Below, piece after piece: positions 25,636-35,601 of a stretch of 64,000 nucleotides of DNA. The stretch's first letter is position 1; each line of letters starts with the position of its first letter. Made by a program: the position numbers and the translations under genes. Source of the stretch: Polaromonas sp. (GTDB lineage Bacteria > Pseudomonadota > Gammaproteobacteria > Burkholderiales > Burkholderiaceae_C). The stretch is taken from positions 310,001 to 374,000 of the forward strand of contig JAAFIP010000002.1 of assembly GCA_013297865.1 (NCBI GenBank), given 5' to 3'. The notes below the pieces were generated by a model, which saw only the letters and a list, made by a program, of their open reading frames with translations, had not been told where the DNA came from and ran no database searches.

Positions 25636-28600
25636 TTACTGTCGAGCAGTATCGGGTTGAATAACAGTCTTGATGCCAGGAATTTCTCTCCAATACAAAC
25701 GCGTGTTTACGCGGGTGCGGGGCGCAGTATTCTTGTTGGTTGAATCACCAATGATAGTTTGTTTGAGTTCATTGTTACTTTGGTTCCTGACTAAAGTAAA
25801 GTTCTGATCGCTAGTAGAAAAGCCTATTTTATTGACGCCAAAGGTACTGCTTTCTTGTATGCCTTTTATTGCGTCTATCTGTGCATAAGCACCTAAGACG
25901 TTATTTTCACAATTTTCCGCACTCACATTATTAGTGCTGCCAGGAAATATGAGTGGTATGCCAATCTCAGTGGTGCCGTCCTGGGCGAAAAGCATATTGT
26001 GCACGGCCATACCAGAAGTGTATGGAATATCAACATACCAACCCTTTTTTACACTCCAATCAATGACGGTGAAGTTGGTTTGCAGCAAATCATTCGTACC
26101 AGCCTCCACAGTCCATACCCGTTGCTGCAGATCACTGGTGTTGCCGACCGTAAATGTAGGGGTTTTACCATCATCTCGAATTCCATAAACGCGTTGCTGT
26201 ACGGAATTGTTGGGGAAATCGCTGGAAAAAATGGATTTGCCTGTTGCGAACACTACCACTACCCCACCAGCGGGATGGAAAGCTACTGCCGGCGCACCGG
26301 TAATGGCCAGTGCAGCATTAGTTGATGATCTGGCCGTGTACAAAGGCTTGTTGTACGCAACTTTCCAATTGCTGGGATCAGTACTTTTTACATCAACTTT
26401 CCACATGTTGCCTTTGAGATCACCCGCATAAATTGTGTCAACGATACCATCGTCGTTGCTGTCCAGCCAGAACGGCTGCATCAAGCCATTGCCATTACCG
26501 CTGTCAATGACAATTTTTTCATAGGCACCCGTCCAGTCGGGTTTGTTGGTGACTGGGCGTGCACCAGGACCTTGAACATACAAGATGTACAGCACAGCCT
26601 TGCCAGAGGTACTGTCTACACCGTTGCCAGCAATATAAGCAAACTTGCCATTAGGCATCTTGACGATATTGGCAGCTTGCCCGCTGTCAGGATTGATGCC
26701 GCCGTCTGAAATGATATAGCCCAGGTCAGCATCGTCATCACTGGTAAATTGCCATCTGAATATATTCTCTGCATTACCCTGAGCCAAACTGTCTGTGTTG
26801 GTAACATCGAGCGCAAAAATTCCTTTACCACCTCGGCCTAGAGTGGAGAACAGGTATGTTCTCCAGTTTGCCAGCGTAGAAGTACCAATGCTCAAATTGA
26901 TGTCAGCAGTTGCAGGGCTACCATCCATCAATGCCTGCACCGTAGTGATGGCGGGATCAGCTGCTTTGCGCAGATTGGGCACAAGCGGCTCAGGCACATA
27001 TGAAATGACTGGCTGCAAATCAGCAGAATTGAATCCATGCAGCATGCCATCACCAGCGCCGACCCACAGCATTTTCTTGCGAGTAGCCTTGGCGGTAGCG
27101 AACTCTGTATAGAATTCATTCCCCTTGCCAAATAGGGCTGCAGTGGGGTTGCGCTGAATCCAAGGATTTGAGTTGATGATGCTACCTAAAATCGAATTCT
27201 GATCACGACGGCGGAAACCACCGTTTGGAGACTCCTTTGTACGATCACCTCGCATGTAGTCAATCAGCAAATCCGCAGTAAGAGGGGCTGCAAGGCCAGT
27301 TCCCAAGCTATTCAGATATGCAGCACCACCGATTTTGCTGTTGATCTGTGTAGAAGTAAACTGCGCTCCACTAACTCCTACGTTAGTAACCACTTGTCGT
27401 AGATTCGGAGTAATAGTTGTCAGGTTACTGTGGCCGAAATAATCTGGCGTGGACAAAAAGCTGCCGTCATTTTGACGCCTGAAAGCATTAAGCTGGCTAG
27501 ACAGTTTTTCAGAAGAAAACTGTACGCTGTACTTCAGAACATTATTGGTATTGTCGTTATCGCCGTCAATAATTACGGGTACAGAAACAGCGGGGGCTGT
27601 GTTCGATGCGTCAGAAATTTTCCCAAACACTTGGCGTAATGCATTTTCAAGCAAATCTGGGCGATAGACAACAAAATAGTTATCTGGCAGGCCATCTGCG
27701 CCTACATTACCGTCCTGTTTTTGCACATCCCATTTGCTGACGTTGTCGGGCAACTTGGTGGGGTTGGATTCATCATCCTTGAAGCCTCCCCATTTGGCAG
27801 CTAACAACAAGGGATCAGGCAAAGCGCCCAACGTGCCGCCTACGATTGTGTATGTGGCTGTGCTGGGAGGGTCGTTTTTGAGGCAATTGTTGCAACCACC
27901 GCTCGCATTAAGCTTGGCAGGATTGGTGCTGGTGACGCTTGCGTTGGTACTGTCATTGAAGTTGAAATTCAGGATGCCTGAGTGAAAGTGCGCACCGTTT
28001 TTGTTGACGCCAGACAATACATAACCAAACCCTTGGGGGTTGGCAGTAGCGTCTGCAAATACATAGGTCGTGATCTTAAGTTCATCCCCTACCACGGTGT
28101 ATTCCAGTGTGCCCGTTACGTCCTGGTCATAGTCACCACCCTGCTCAGAGTCTTCCCAGACCAGCAGGTATTTACCATAAGTTGGTGTTTGGGTGACGAT
28201 GCGGAAATCTACTAACGTGCCCCCGCCCACGCGGTTGGCATCAATCTGCAGTCGGTAAGCAGGCTGAATCAGGGCTTTTTTGCCACCTGTGCCAGTGACT
28301 GTGATAACGGGAGTGCCAGGGTTCAGTGCCACACTGTAGGTGTCTACAGTCATCGGGCCTTTTTTCGTGGCGGTAAAGTCGGTTCGAATTCGGTTGGTGT
28401 GCGCCCAGTAAGCGGCACCAGCAAGACTGTAGGAACCCTTGTACGCAGGTGCGTCTGGGCAGATCCCGTCCACGCTGGACAGAGAGTTGATGGTTTTCAG
28501 ATCGCATAGACGATTGTTTTCATCAGCAGTACCGCCAATTTTCCGCCCCACAAGACGCGGGGTATTGCTGATGCCCTCCTTGTCACTGATCGTGTTAAGC

Positions 28601-30120
28601 AGGGTGGTGATGTTGCCCGAGCCATCTCCAAGACTGGATAGTCCACTCATATCATCCAGGTCGTAGGAGATCGCACTGGCATTGAAATTCAACACACTCA
28701 TAGGGCGACACTGGGCTTTACCGAACTTGCGCTCAATTTCAGCACGTTGTGCAGCACTGAGGTTGGGGCGTGTATAGGGGTCAATCCAGGCTTCAGTAGA
28801 CAGACCTAACGCTACATCTTTAGCACCCTGTGCAAAGCTGGCGGTAGGTTGCTTGCCAGCCAGGTAGCGCAGGCTTTCAAGATACATTTCACCAAGAGGG
28901 TTGCCCCAGCTGGCGCATTGATTGTTAGCCAGACCTGTCAATTGGAATGTACACCAGTTACCACTGCTGTCTATGTCACCTGAGTAGCTGCCATCGCCGT
29001 GGTTATAGCCATAAACACGCATCTTGTTAAGCGTATAGACGATGCCTTTTTCAGCGTTGTAGGTTCCGTCTGTATCTTTATTGATCTCTGTCAAAAAGCT
29101 GTTCATATTGCGGCGCAGTACACCACCAGAAATATTGTTTGTAAACGATCCTGTAATCAAGGCAAACTCAGCCTGATCTTTAGCTCCAAACTCATGCATT
29201 AAACCTGTTGGCTTGTAGTTGCCGGAGGGATATTGATCGCATTTCTCTTTACCAAGTAATGAGATTTGGCAAACTTGCACACGCACAATAAAATCGGGGC
29301 CATTGCTACCGACGGTCAATCCTACGTTGGCTTTCACCGGGCTCGATGAAGCTGCTACCAAACCAGTGATCGCAGGAATATTCCCGTTGCTGGCAGCTTT
29401 TTCGTCACTCCACAGGCATTGCCAGCGCTCATTGGCATTCCATAGCGAAAAATCACCAAACGCTACGCGCATCAACGGAGGGTTGGTGTTGGTTTGAGAG
29501 TATTGGTTGGCACCCGAGCTGCTGCCCAAGGTGGTATTGCAGATAGTGATGCCGCCCACCGGCACAGAAAAGACACCGGTCACGGTTTTGGGGGCTACTT
29601 GAGCAGCGGTAAATGGCGTGAGCTGTGGCAGGTCAGCGCCGTTGTAATATTTGGCAAAAGAGTGCGCGTCGTTAGGAATGTAGGAACGCTCCAACACGGT
29701 AGCTGACGCAGAGTCAGTCGAACGGTAGCCGCCGTAAAGCACCTTGCGTACCACGTCAATGCGTGACATGGTGGACCAGTTCAGAAAGTTACCACTCCAC
29801 TTGAGAGAGCAGTACTTATTGGTAGTAACGCTGGCAGGCACAAAAATACCGTTAGCGTAGTCATAGCACTTGTAAGAATCAAAGTAACCGTAATAGTCAA
29901 TATTGTGGTTGTAAGTTGTGTCAGGCACACCGTCAAAGTTGATGTCGGTGTATTCGTTGTAGGCGCGGTAAAACAGCTGGTGATCTTTGCTCATATTGAG
30001 CACCACCATAGGCTGGCGTTTCAAGTCAGCAACGTTGGGTGGGACCGGTGGCAACTGCGCCTGGGCTAAGCTGTGAACAACAAACAATAAGGTCAGCAAG
30101 AGAGCTTTTATGAAGTGCAT
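25636..30120 (-). CDS. pilY1: PilY1-like type IV pilus tip/assembly protein
   Basis: A 1494-residue secreted protein with a signal peptide ending near residue 21. The C-terminal third is the PilY1 beta-propeller, including KMLWVGAGDGMLHGFN, FSTLGRGGKGIFALDV and a calcium-loop motif DSNDDGIVD near residue 1219, the regulatory site of PilY1 in pilus retraction. A second loop of the same type, DINFDGVPD, is at 59-67. The von Willebrand A domain MIDAS motif seen in some PilY1 proteins is absent at the N-terminus. It is flanked by pilX and pilE, 16 and 22 bases away. Codon choice and base composition look less GC-rich than in neighbouring housekeeping genes. Confidence 0.92.
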   Translation of the reverse strand: MHFIKALLLTLLFVVHSLAQAQLPPVPPNVADLKRQPMVVLNMSKDHQLFYRAYNEYTDINFDGVPDTTYNHNIDYYGYFDSYKCYDYANGIFVPASVTTNKYCSLKWSGNFLNWSTMSRIDVVRKVLYGGYRSTDSASATVLERSYIPNDAHSFAKYYNGADLPQLTPFTAAQVAPKTVTGVFSVPVGGITICNTTLGSSSGANQYSQTNTNPPLMRVAFGDFSLWNANERWQCLWSDEKAASNGNIPAITGLVAASSSPVKANVGLTVGSNGPDFIVRVQVCQISLLGKEKCDQYPSGNYKPTGLMHEFGAKDQAEFALITGSFTNNISGGVLRRNMNSFLTEINKDTDGTYNAEKGIVYTLNKMRVYGYNHGDGSYSGDIDSSGNWCTFQLTGLANNQCASWGNPLGEMYLESLRYLAGKQPTASFAQGAKDVALGLSTEAWIDPYTRPNLSAAQRAEIERKFGKAQCRPMSVLNFNASAISYDLDDMSGLSSLGDGSGNITTLLNTISDKEGISNTPRLVGRKIGGTADENNRLCDLKTINSLSSVDGICPDAPAYKGSYSLAGAAYWAHTNRIRTDFTATKKGPMTVDTYSVALNPGTPVITVTGTGGKKALIQPAYRLQIDANRVGGGTLVDFRIVTQTPTYGKYLLVWEDSEQGGDYDQDVTGTLEYTVVGDELKITTYVFADATANPQGFGYVLSGVNKNGAHFHSGILNFNFNDSTNASVTSTNPAKLNASGGCNNCLKNDPPSTATYTIVGGTLGALPDPLLLAAKWGGFKDDESNPTKLPDNVSKWDVQKQDGNVGADGLPDNYFVVYRPDLLENALRQVFGKISDASNTAPAVSVPVIIDGDNDNTNNVLKYSVQFSSEKLSSQLNAFRRQNDGSFLSTPDYFGHSNLTTITPNLRQVVTNVGVSGAQFTSTQINSKIGGAAYLNSLGTGLAAPLTADLLIDYMRGDRTKESPNGGFRRRDQNSILGSIINSNPWIQRNPTAALFGKGNEFYTEFATAKATRKKMLWVGAGDGMLHGFNSADLQPVISYVPEPLVPNLRKAADPAITTVQALMDGSPATADINLSIGTSTLANWRTYLFSTLGRGGKGIFALDVTNTDSLAQGNAENIFRWQFTSDDDADLGYIISDGGINPDSGQAANIVKMPNGKFAYIAGNGVDSTSGKAVLYILYVQGPGARPVTNKPDWTGAYEKIVIDSGNGNGLMQPFWLDSNDDGIVDTIYAGDLKGNMWKVDVKSTDPSNWKVAYNKPLYTARSSTNAALAITGAPAVAFHPAGGVVVVFATGKSIFSSDFPNNSVQQRVYGIRDDGKTPTFTVGNTSDLQQRVWTVEAGTNDLLQTNFTVIDWSVKKGWYVDIPYTSGMAVHNMLFAQDGTTEIGIPLIFPGSTNNVSAENCENNVLGAYAQIDAIKGIQESSTFGVNKIGFSTSDQNFTLVRNQSNNELKQTIIGDSTNKNTAPRTRVNTRLYWREIPGIKTVIQPDTARQ

Positions 30121-30135
30121 GGTAAAAATCTCGCG

Positions 30136-30885
30136 TTACTTAATCTGTGTTCTGACAATGGACTGCATAACAGTTTCAGAGTTGGGACTTTGTCCCCAAC
30201 CGCGTGCAGTAATGCGGTAGTAAATGACAAAGCCAGTTCTGACAGCTTCAATAAGGTATTCGGGTTGTTGCCATACACCTTGCACTGGCGGGGCTGCGGT
30301 GTATTTGCCGTAAGGCACACCACCGGTAAAGTTACAGCTGCCTGCTTTGGCGGCAAAATTATTGTTCCAAACAGGTGGGTCGGTACCCGGTGTTTGCGCC
30401 GGCCACCAAGGCTGGATGGCTGAGTTGCTGGCGAATGGCGTGTTGAAGTTGGAACCTGGATAAGCGTCAGCGCGTTTGCCAGAGCCCACAACGCATTGCC
30501 CCATGGGGCAATTGGCGCCCCATTCTGGTGGAGCAAAGTTGTACCCAAGAACTGGTGGCATAGGGCGTTGAGACGTAACAGCAACGCTAGGTGCAGCTGG
30601 TACAGCTGCTACTGCGTTGGATTGTCGTGCGCAAGCCGCGCCAGGGACCGATGCAGTCAATGACAAAATATCTCGCTCGCCATCGCGCAGTGCAGCTTGG
30701 GCCGCCTGTTTGGCCAATTGCAAGTCTAGGGAGTTGCGCGAAATGTTGGTATCAAGCAGAACTCTTCTGAGCGCATAGGTGCCTAGTGAAGTCAAAATCA
30801 CTACAAAAATCAACACGATCACCATGGACACGCCGCTTTGCATGCGAGCTGCGGTACGGCGAGTATTTTTTTTCACGCTATTCAT
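30136..30885 (-). CDS. pilX: Type IV pilus minor pilin PilX
   Basis: A 249-residue minor pilin of the PilX type. A basic leader is followed by QSGVSMVIVLIFVVILTSLG; the mature protein would have valine, not glutamate, at position 5, as in tip-complex pseudopilins. The order pilV-pilW-pilX-pilY1 supports the assignment. Its start overlaps the pilW stop by four bases. The last part contains paired cysteines. It is likely part of the priming complex that carries PilY1 at the fibre tip. Confidence 0.85.
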   Translation of the reverse strand: MNSVKKNTRRTAARMQSGVSMVIVLIFVVILTSLGTYALRRVLLDTNISRNSLDLQLAKQAAQAALRDGERDILSLTASVPGAACARQSNAVAAVPAAPSVAVTSQRPMPPVLGYNFAPPEWGANCPMGQCVVGSGKRADAYPGSNFNTPFASNSAIQPWWPAQTPGTDPPVWNNNFAAKAGSCNFTGGVPYGKYTAAPPVQGVWQQPEYLIEAVRTGFVIYYRITARGWGQSPNSETVMQSIVRTQIK

Positions 30886-31946
30886 AGTGTCACACTGCTG
30901 CTGTTACGCACATTGAATGTCTCGCGGCTCACGGCAATCACAGGCCTTGGTTGATTAGCCGCAACTGCAATATCATTTCCATCGCAGTCTTTGATGGGCG
31001 CAATATTGCCAGTGTCATTACGGGCTTCACGAGCATTGAATTCCAGGGATCTCGTCACTATGCACACCTCGATGGCCACAACACGTTGCCACGCGTTTTT
31101 ACCAGCGAAAGGAGCTAGTGCATTCATCTGAGGAATACTAAGAAAACTGACAGGCGTTTGGGGTAGTTCGGCAGAATTAATGCCGAATCGGTAACGTATT
31201 TGCTCAACGCCAGAAAAAAGTGGCTGAGCTACCGCCTGCGGTCCTTCAGGCCAACAATAAAAGCTGCGCGTGCTGATAGTGGTTTGCTGGCCTTCATAAG
31301 TTTGCACTACTGTCAATCCGTAGATGTTGGTAACCAGCACAGGTAATAGGGGGGCAACAGACGCACTGTTAATGGAGGCGGCACCACCCCCTACTCGTGC
31401 GGCATTCCAGGGTAAGCCATCTACACTTTGGTTAAGGCAGTTGACGCGAGTGCCTGATCCAGGACCAGGAAATGTAGGAAATCCAGAAGGGGGATTGTTG
31501 ATGTTCTGATTGAAAGTATCGTCAGAAAAATAATTGACGACTAATGTATCCGGCGCATTGGTGGCACCGGCTGTTTCGCACTGGCGTGTGGTGCGGTTAT
31601 AAGCCGCGCGGTTGCAGGCATACAAAGGCGTATTGTATGCAGGAGCATCTGTGGGGACGGCTGGATTGACGATATTTTTCCAGGTGTCATCAACAAACCC
31701 CTCCTTGGCCTCGCCTGGGTTCAGTGCAGGGAAATAGCCCGCATTTTTGATATCACGGCTGAGCATATCCATAATGAGTTGGGCGGTTTCGTTCTGTCGG
31801 GCGCGCTCTTCCTGAACGCGACTCGAGCGCACACCGCCCACAAAGATGGACGAAGCGATAGCCATCAGCACCAAGCTGACGGCAATACCTACCATCAATT
31901 CGACAAGTGAAAAACCGCGATGGGAGCGCATGGCAATGTGTTTCAT
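30882..31946 (-). CDS. pilW: Type IV pilus minor pilin PilW
   Basis: A 354-residue prepilin with leader MKHIAMRSHRG, cleaved before FSLVELMVGIAVSLVLMAIA, with Glu at mature position 5. The length and the large C-terminal globular part fit PilW (GspJ-like). It overlaps pilV and pilX by four bases at each end, indicating translational coupling of the minor pilin genes. Confidence 0.87.
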   Translation of the reverse strand: MKHIAMRSHRGFSLVELMVGIAVSLVLMAIASSIFVGGVRSSRVQEERARQNETAQLIMDMLSRDIKNAGYFPALNPGEAKEGFVDDTWKNIVNPAVPTDAPAYNTPLYACNRAAYNRTTRQCETAGATNAPDTLVVNYFSDDTFNQNINNPPSGFPTFPGPGSGTRVNCLNQSVDGLPWNAARVGGGAASINSASVAPLLPVLVTNIYGLTVVQTYEGQQTTISTRSFYCWPEGPQAVAQPLFSGVEQIRYRFGINSAELPQTPVSFLSIPQMNALAPFAGKNAWQRVVAIEVCIVTRSLEFNAREARNDTGNIAPIKDCDGNDIAVAANQPRPVIAVSRETFNVRNSSSVTL

Positions 31947-32608
31947 GGGATGATGGTGGTATTAAAGCAACGAATGCCCAGATCGGCGATATTGCCCGCT
32001 GCCTGAGGACAGCAAAACTTAGCATCGGGAGAGTTGGGCGGCGTGCCAGCAACGCAGACAGGACTAGACTGCAAAGTGTCAGTAAACTGCACGTCATCGC
32101 CTTGCACAGCCGTCTTATCGAACCACATGACCGTCACGTTAAAGCCGGTCCTCACAGAGCCAGAGATGAGCCCAGCTCCTCCAGGAATGGACTGTTTGAG
32201 GCTTCTACGCCATTCCAGCACGTCATAGGCTTCGCGCTGTACTTGATTGCATGCGTTGACTTTGCAGTCAACCGTTGGCGCAGGTACAGAAGCCGCGTTT
32301 TGTGTAGCGTAAGTTGCAGTGTAGTTATAGCCTATGCCCGCTACGGGCGCATTGGTCACTGGATTGACGCCCGAATAGCCGTTGGCAGCTGAATAATTTG
32401 CACGGATACGTTCGCCAATGCTTTCAACAGCATTGCTGATTTGCAAGCGGGCCTGGTTGCCGCTTTGGTATTTGGCCGTGGCAGCCAACAAGCCGACCAT
32501 GCCCAACATGCCGAGGCCAAAAATCAAAATCGCTATCAACACCTCAATCAGGGTGGATCCTGCTTGTGTGCTCAAACGCCGGATGACGGAGTGTTGATTT
32601 ACTGACAT
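31943..32608 (-). CDS. pilV: Type IV pilus modification/minor pilin PilV
   Basis: A 221-residue prepilin with leader ending QAG before STLIEVLIAILIFGLGMLGM, which is typical of PilV (GspI-like). Glu is present at mature position 5. The protein has several cysteines towards the C-terminus. It overlaps fimT by ten bases and pilW by four. Confidence 0.87.
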   Translation of the reverse strand: MSVNQHSVIRRLSTQAGSTLIEVLIAILIFGLGMLGMVGLLAATAKYQSGNQARLQISNAVESIGERIRANYSAANGYSGVNPVTNAPVAGIGYNYTATYATQNAASVPAPTVDCKVNACNQVQREAYDVLEWRRSLKQSIPGGAGLISGSVRTGFNVTVMWFDKTAVQGDDVQFTDTLQSSPVCVAGTPPNSPDAKFCCPQAAGNIADLGIRCFNTTIIP

Positions 32609-33162
32609 AGCGTAGAGTCGTAACTTGCGATGCGGGCGCGACCTGCCCCGTCAATGCAAACGGTTTTTTGAGGTGATGAATTTGTGCCACCTGTAGCAAC
32701 AGTATAAGAGTCGGCAACACTAATTGCAGTAGGTACGCCGCGCGAACTGAACGTAATGCTTCGTACAGAGTTGTTGTTAGCTGACAGCTGCGGCCCTTGG
32801 GTGTTGCCTGTGTTGTCTATCCTTGCACCAGGATAAACTTGCAACAATTGATCGCCAACATCATTCGGATTATTGTTGCAGTTAGGGTTGGCAAAGATGA
32901 TCCAGCCATTGTTCCAGTCAGTAGCAGCGGCACTGCAAGTAGGGTTCAGTAACGCGTTATTTGTGGAAATGCACATCGTGACGCACATATTGCGGTTGAC
33001 GGCCTCACCTCGAGTAAAGGCCAATGCAGAGCTGAATTCATTGGCTAGGGTGCTAACCCTGTTGTTGGTGACAAGTGTTTGAATACTCGGTATGGCAAAA
33101 CCCACCACGACAGCGAGAATAGCTATTGTGACGACCAGCTCTATCAAGGTAAATCCGCGCAT
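32599..33162 (-). CDS. fimT: Type IV pilus minor pilin FimT/FimU (GspH family)
   Basis: A GspH/FimT-type minor pilin of 187 residues when started at the ATG at 33162, which gives the compact leader MRG before FTLIELVVTIAILAVVVGFA and follows GGAAAA at a good distance. The frame is open for 32 more codons upstream, and starts at 33240 or 33258 would give an unusually long leader. The C-terminus carries VCIDGAGRARI, typical of GspH/FimT. It is the first gene of the pilus cluster. Confidence 0.86.
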   Translation of the reverse strand: MRGFTLIELVVTIAILAVVVGFAIPSIQTLVTNNRVSTLANEFSSALAFTRGEAVNRNMCVTMCISTNNALLNPTCSAAATDWNNGWIIFANPNCNNNPNDVGDQLLQVYPGARIDNTGNTQGPQLSANNNSVRSITFSSRGVPTAISVADSYTVATGGTNSSPQKTVCIDGAGRARIASYDSTLCQ

Positions 33163-33338
33163 GTGTGATTTTCCGCTAGCGCAAGCACCAGAGGATTGGC
33201 TGGACGAGTGCAACTGCAAAGGTAAACAAAAGTGTTTCATACTGCATGAATGATACAAACTGCAGTAAGGAGTTGGTTGACCATTTATCAGGCCTTAGGG
33301 GCCGTTAATCTGGTCTGGTGGGTACTAACTACCGCCAA

Positions 33339-33788
33339 TTACCGCCGCACCTCATCCACCAAAGCCCGAAACTCGTCAATATCCTCAAAACTACGGTACA
33401 CACTGGCGAAGCGGACGTAGGCTACTTTGTCTAGTTTTTTGAGTTCGCGCATGACGAGCTCGCCGATGCGGGGGCTTGGGACTTCGCGGGCGCCGAGGTT
33501 GAGGAGTTTTTCTTCGATGCGCTCGATGGCGCTGTCGACCTGTTCGGTGCTGACGGGGCGTTTGCGCAGGGCCAGGTTCATGCTGGCTTGCAGCTTGCTG
33601 CGCTCGTATTCGATGCGGCGGCCATCTTTTTTGACAACGGCAGGGAAGTTGACTTCGGGGCGCTCGTAGGTGGTGAAGCGTTTTTCGCATGCGCCGCATT
33701 GGCGGCGGCGGCGGATGAAGTCAGCGTCTTCAGAAATGCGCGTTTCCACGACCTGGGTGTCTAGGTGGTTGCAAAAAGGGCATTTCAT
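33339..33788 (-). CDS. nrdR: Transcriptional repressor NrdR
   Basis: A 149-residue NrdR, the ATP/dATP-sensing repressor of ribonucleotide reductase genes. The zinc ribbon is MKCPFC...[12 protein letters not shown] (Cys3, Cys6, Cys31, Cys34) and the ATP-cone domain follows ([16 protein letters not shown]). The size is standard. It is downstream of glyA on the same strand, a common arrangement, but separated by about 320 bases that hold a minisatellite and a dispersed element. Confidence 0.96.
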   Translation of the reverse strand: MKCPFCNHLDTQVVETRISEDADFIRRRRQCGACEKRFTTYERPEVNFPAVVKKDGRRIEYERSKLQASMNLALRKRPVSTEQVDSAIERIEEKLLNLGAREVPSPRIGELVMRELKKLDKVAYVRFASVYRSFEDIDEFRALVDEVRR

Positions 33789-33810
33789 GATGCTATTTTA
33801 AAGCCTTTTA

Positions 33811-33858
33811 GGCCTCCAGCCCAATAGAATGTCGCGGGGGCAGCTATATTTTTTATAG
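33811..33858 (+). repeat. Dispersed element, copy 7 (upstream of nrdR)
   Basis: Full-length plus-oriented copy: outer arm GGCCTCCAGCCCAATAG, core with one G for A change and a GGGGG run, then the hairpin CTAT-attttt-TATAG. It ends about 70 bases upstream of the nrdR start and would be in its leader. Confidence 0.87.
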
Positions 33859-33952
33859 TAAGGTAGTGCATCAATCCCCATTGGTTTGGGGTGCATCAGC
33901 TCCCTGAAAATTGCGCCGTGGCGTTCACGCTCACCCCAGGCCAGCTCACACT

Positions 33953-34056
33953 AAGCCAAGCCACCCCAAGCCAAGCTACCCCAAGCCAAGCTACCCCAAG
34001 CCAAGCTACTCCAAGCCAAGCTACCCCAAGCCAAGCTACCCCAAGCCAGTCCACCG
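33953..34056. repeat. 15-base tandem repeat (minisatellite), about 6.5 units
   Basis: Six head-to-tail copies of AAGCCAAGCTACCCC with two single-base variants (CCACCCC in the first unit, TACTCC in the fourth) and a truncated seventh unit. It lies in the glyA-nrdR gap, about 55 bases after the glyA stop. Because 15 is a multiple of three, it keeps a plus-strand frame open, but that frame has no ribosome-binding site and runs antisense into glyA, so I treat it as non-coding. Confidence 0.92.
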
Positions 34057-34110
34057 TCGGTCAACCCAGCAAAGGCTGGCTCGGGCAAACGCGAGCAGCT
34101 GCGCAACAGC

Positions 34111-35355
34111 TTAACGGTAGACCGGAAAGCGGCTGGTTAACGCCACCACTTTGGCGCGCACGGCCTCGATGTTGGCGCCATCGCGTGGGTTGTCCAGCAC
34201 GTCAGCAATCAGGTGGGCGGTGGCGCGGGCCTCGTCTTCCTTGAAGCCGCGGGTGGTCATGGCGGGGGTGCCTACGCGCACGCCGCTGGTGACCATCGGT
34301 TTTTCGGGGTCGTTGGGGATGGCGTTTTTGTTGATGGTCATGTACGCATCGCCCAGAATCGTCTCGGCGTCCTTGCCGGTGATGTTTTTGGAGCGCAGGT
34401 CGACCAGCATCATGTGGCTTTCGGTGCGGCCGCTGACGATGCGCAGGCCGCGCTGGGCTAGTGTCTCAGCCATCACCACGGCGTTCTTGATGATCTGCTG
34501 CTGATACAGCTTGAAACTGGGCTCCAGTGCTTCCTTGAATGCTACTGCTTTGGCAGCAATCACATGCATCAGCGGGCCGCCTTGCAGGCCAGGGAAGATG
34601 GCGCTGTTGATGGCTTTTTCGTGTTCGGCCTTCATCAGGATGATGCCGCCGCGCGGTCCTCGCAGGCTTTTGTGGGTGGTGCTGGTTACCACGTCGGCGT
34701 GGGGCACGGGGTTGGGGTAGACGCCGCCCGCGATCAGGCCGGAATAGTGGGCCATATCGACCATGAAGATCGCGCCTACGGCTTTGGCCACCTTGGCAAA
34801 GCGCTCAAAATCGATTTTCAACGCATAGGCCGAGGCGCCGGCGATGATCAGCTTGGGCTTTTTCTCGTGCGCCAGGCGCTCCATCTGGTCGTAGTCGATC
34901 TCTTCCTTGGCGTTCAGGCCGTAGGACACCACGTTAAACCACTTGCCGCTCATGTTCAGCGGCATGCCGTGGGTCAGGTGGCCGCCTTCGGCCAGGCTCA
35001 TGCCCATAATGGTGTCGCCGGGCTTGAGAAAGGCCAGAAAAACAGCTTGGTTGGCCGATGCACCGCAGTGCGGCTGCACGTTAGCTGCGTCCGCGCCAAA
35101 CAGCTGCTTGATGCGTTGGATGGCCAGGGTTTCGGCCACGTCGACGTTGACACAGCCGCCGTAGTAGCGCTTGCCGGGGTAGCCCTCGGCGTATTTGTTG
35201 GTCAGCTGGGTGCCTTGGGCGGCCATGACGGCGGGCGAGGCATAGTTTTCGCTGGCAATCAGCTCGATATGGTGTTCCTGGCGCGCGTTCTCGGCGGTGA
35301 TGGCGGCAAACAGCTCGGGGTCGGTTTGCTCAATGAGGGTATTGCGGTTAAACAT
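34111..35355 (-). CDS. glyA: Serine hydroxymethyltransferase
   Basis: A 414-residue GlyA, the PLP enzyme that interconverts serine and glycine while charging tetrahydrofolate. The cofactor lysine is in the conserved [16 protein letters not shown] block near residue 228; [11 protein letters not shown] and [14 protein letters not shown] are also present. The start is at MFNRNTL (35355), since the upstream open frame codes for unrelated residues. Standard length. Confidence 0.97.
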   Translation of the reverse strand: MFNRNTLIEQTDPELFAAITAENARQEHHIELIASENYASPAVMAAQGTQLTNKYAEGYPGKRYYGGCVNVDVAETLAIQRIKQLFGADAANVQPHCGASANQAVFLAFLKPGDTIMGMSLAEGGHLTHGMPLNMSGKWFNVVSYGLNAKEEIDYDQMERLAHEKKPKLIIAGASAYALKIDFERFAKVAKAVGAIFMVDMAHYSGLIAGGVYPNPVPHADVVTSTTHKSLRGPRGGIILMKAEHEKAINSAIFPGLQGGPLMHVIAAKAVAFKEALEPSFKLYQQQIIKNAVVMAETLAQRGLRIVSGRTESHMMLVDLRSKNITGKDAETILGDAYMTINKNAIPNDPEKPMVTSGVRVGTPAMTTRGFKEDEARATAHLIADVLDNPRDGANIEAVRAKVVALTSRFPVYR

Positions 35356-35601
35356 GGTTGGCAGTCCTTGGATGTCACGGGAGGCGTCAGAGGATGTGAC
35401 CCTGCGGGCGCAGGCAGTATGCCAGCACATCAGGGCTGCCCAGGCGAACGGCTACAACGCAGCTTGAGGGCTGCGGCACGCTTCCCAGTGGTGGCCCACG
35501 TCAGCGTCAGGGCTTGGTCAAAAAGCCGGACGCCTATCGCCAGTTGCGTGCAACGCTAGTGTACCCGAAAGGGCTGCGCTGACCGCAGGGAAAGGGCAGG
35601 T

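Noticed and set aside
33891-34244. Plus-strand frame encoding (SQATP)n repeats
   Set aside because: Kept open only because the minisatellite unit is 15 bases; no ribosome-binding site, and half of it is antisense to glyA.
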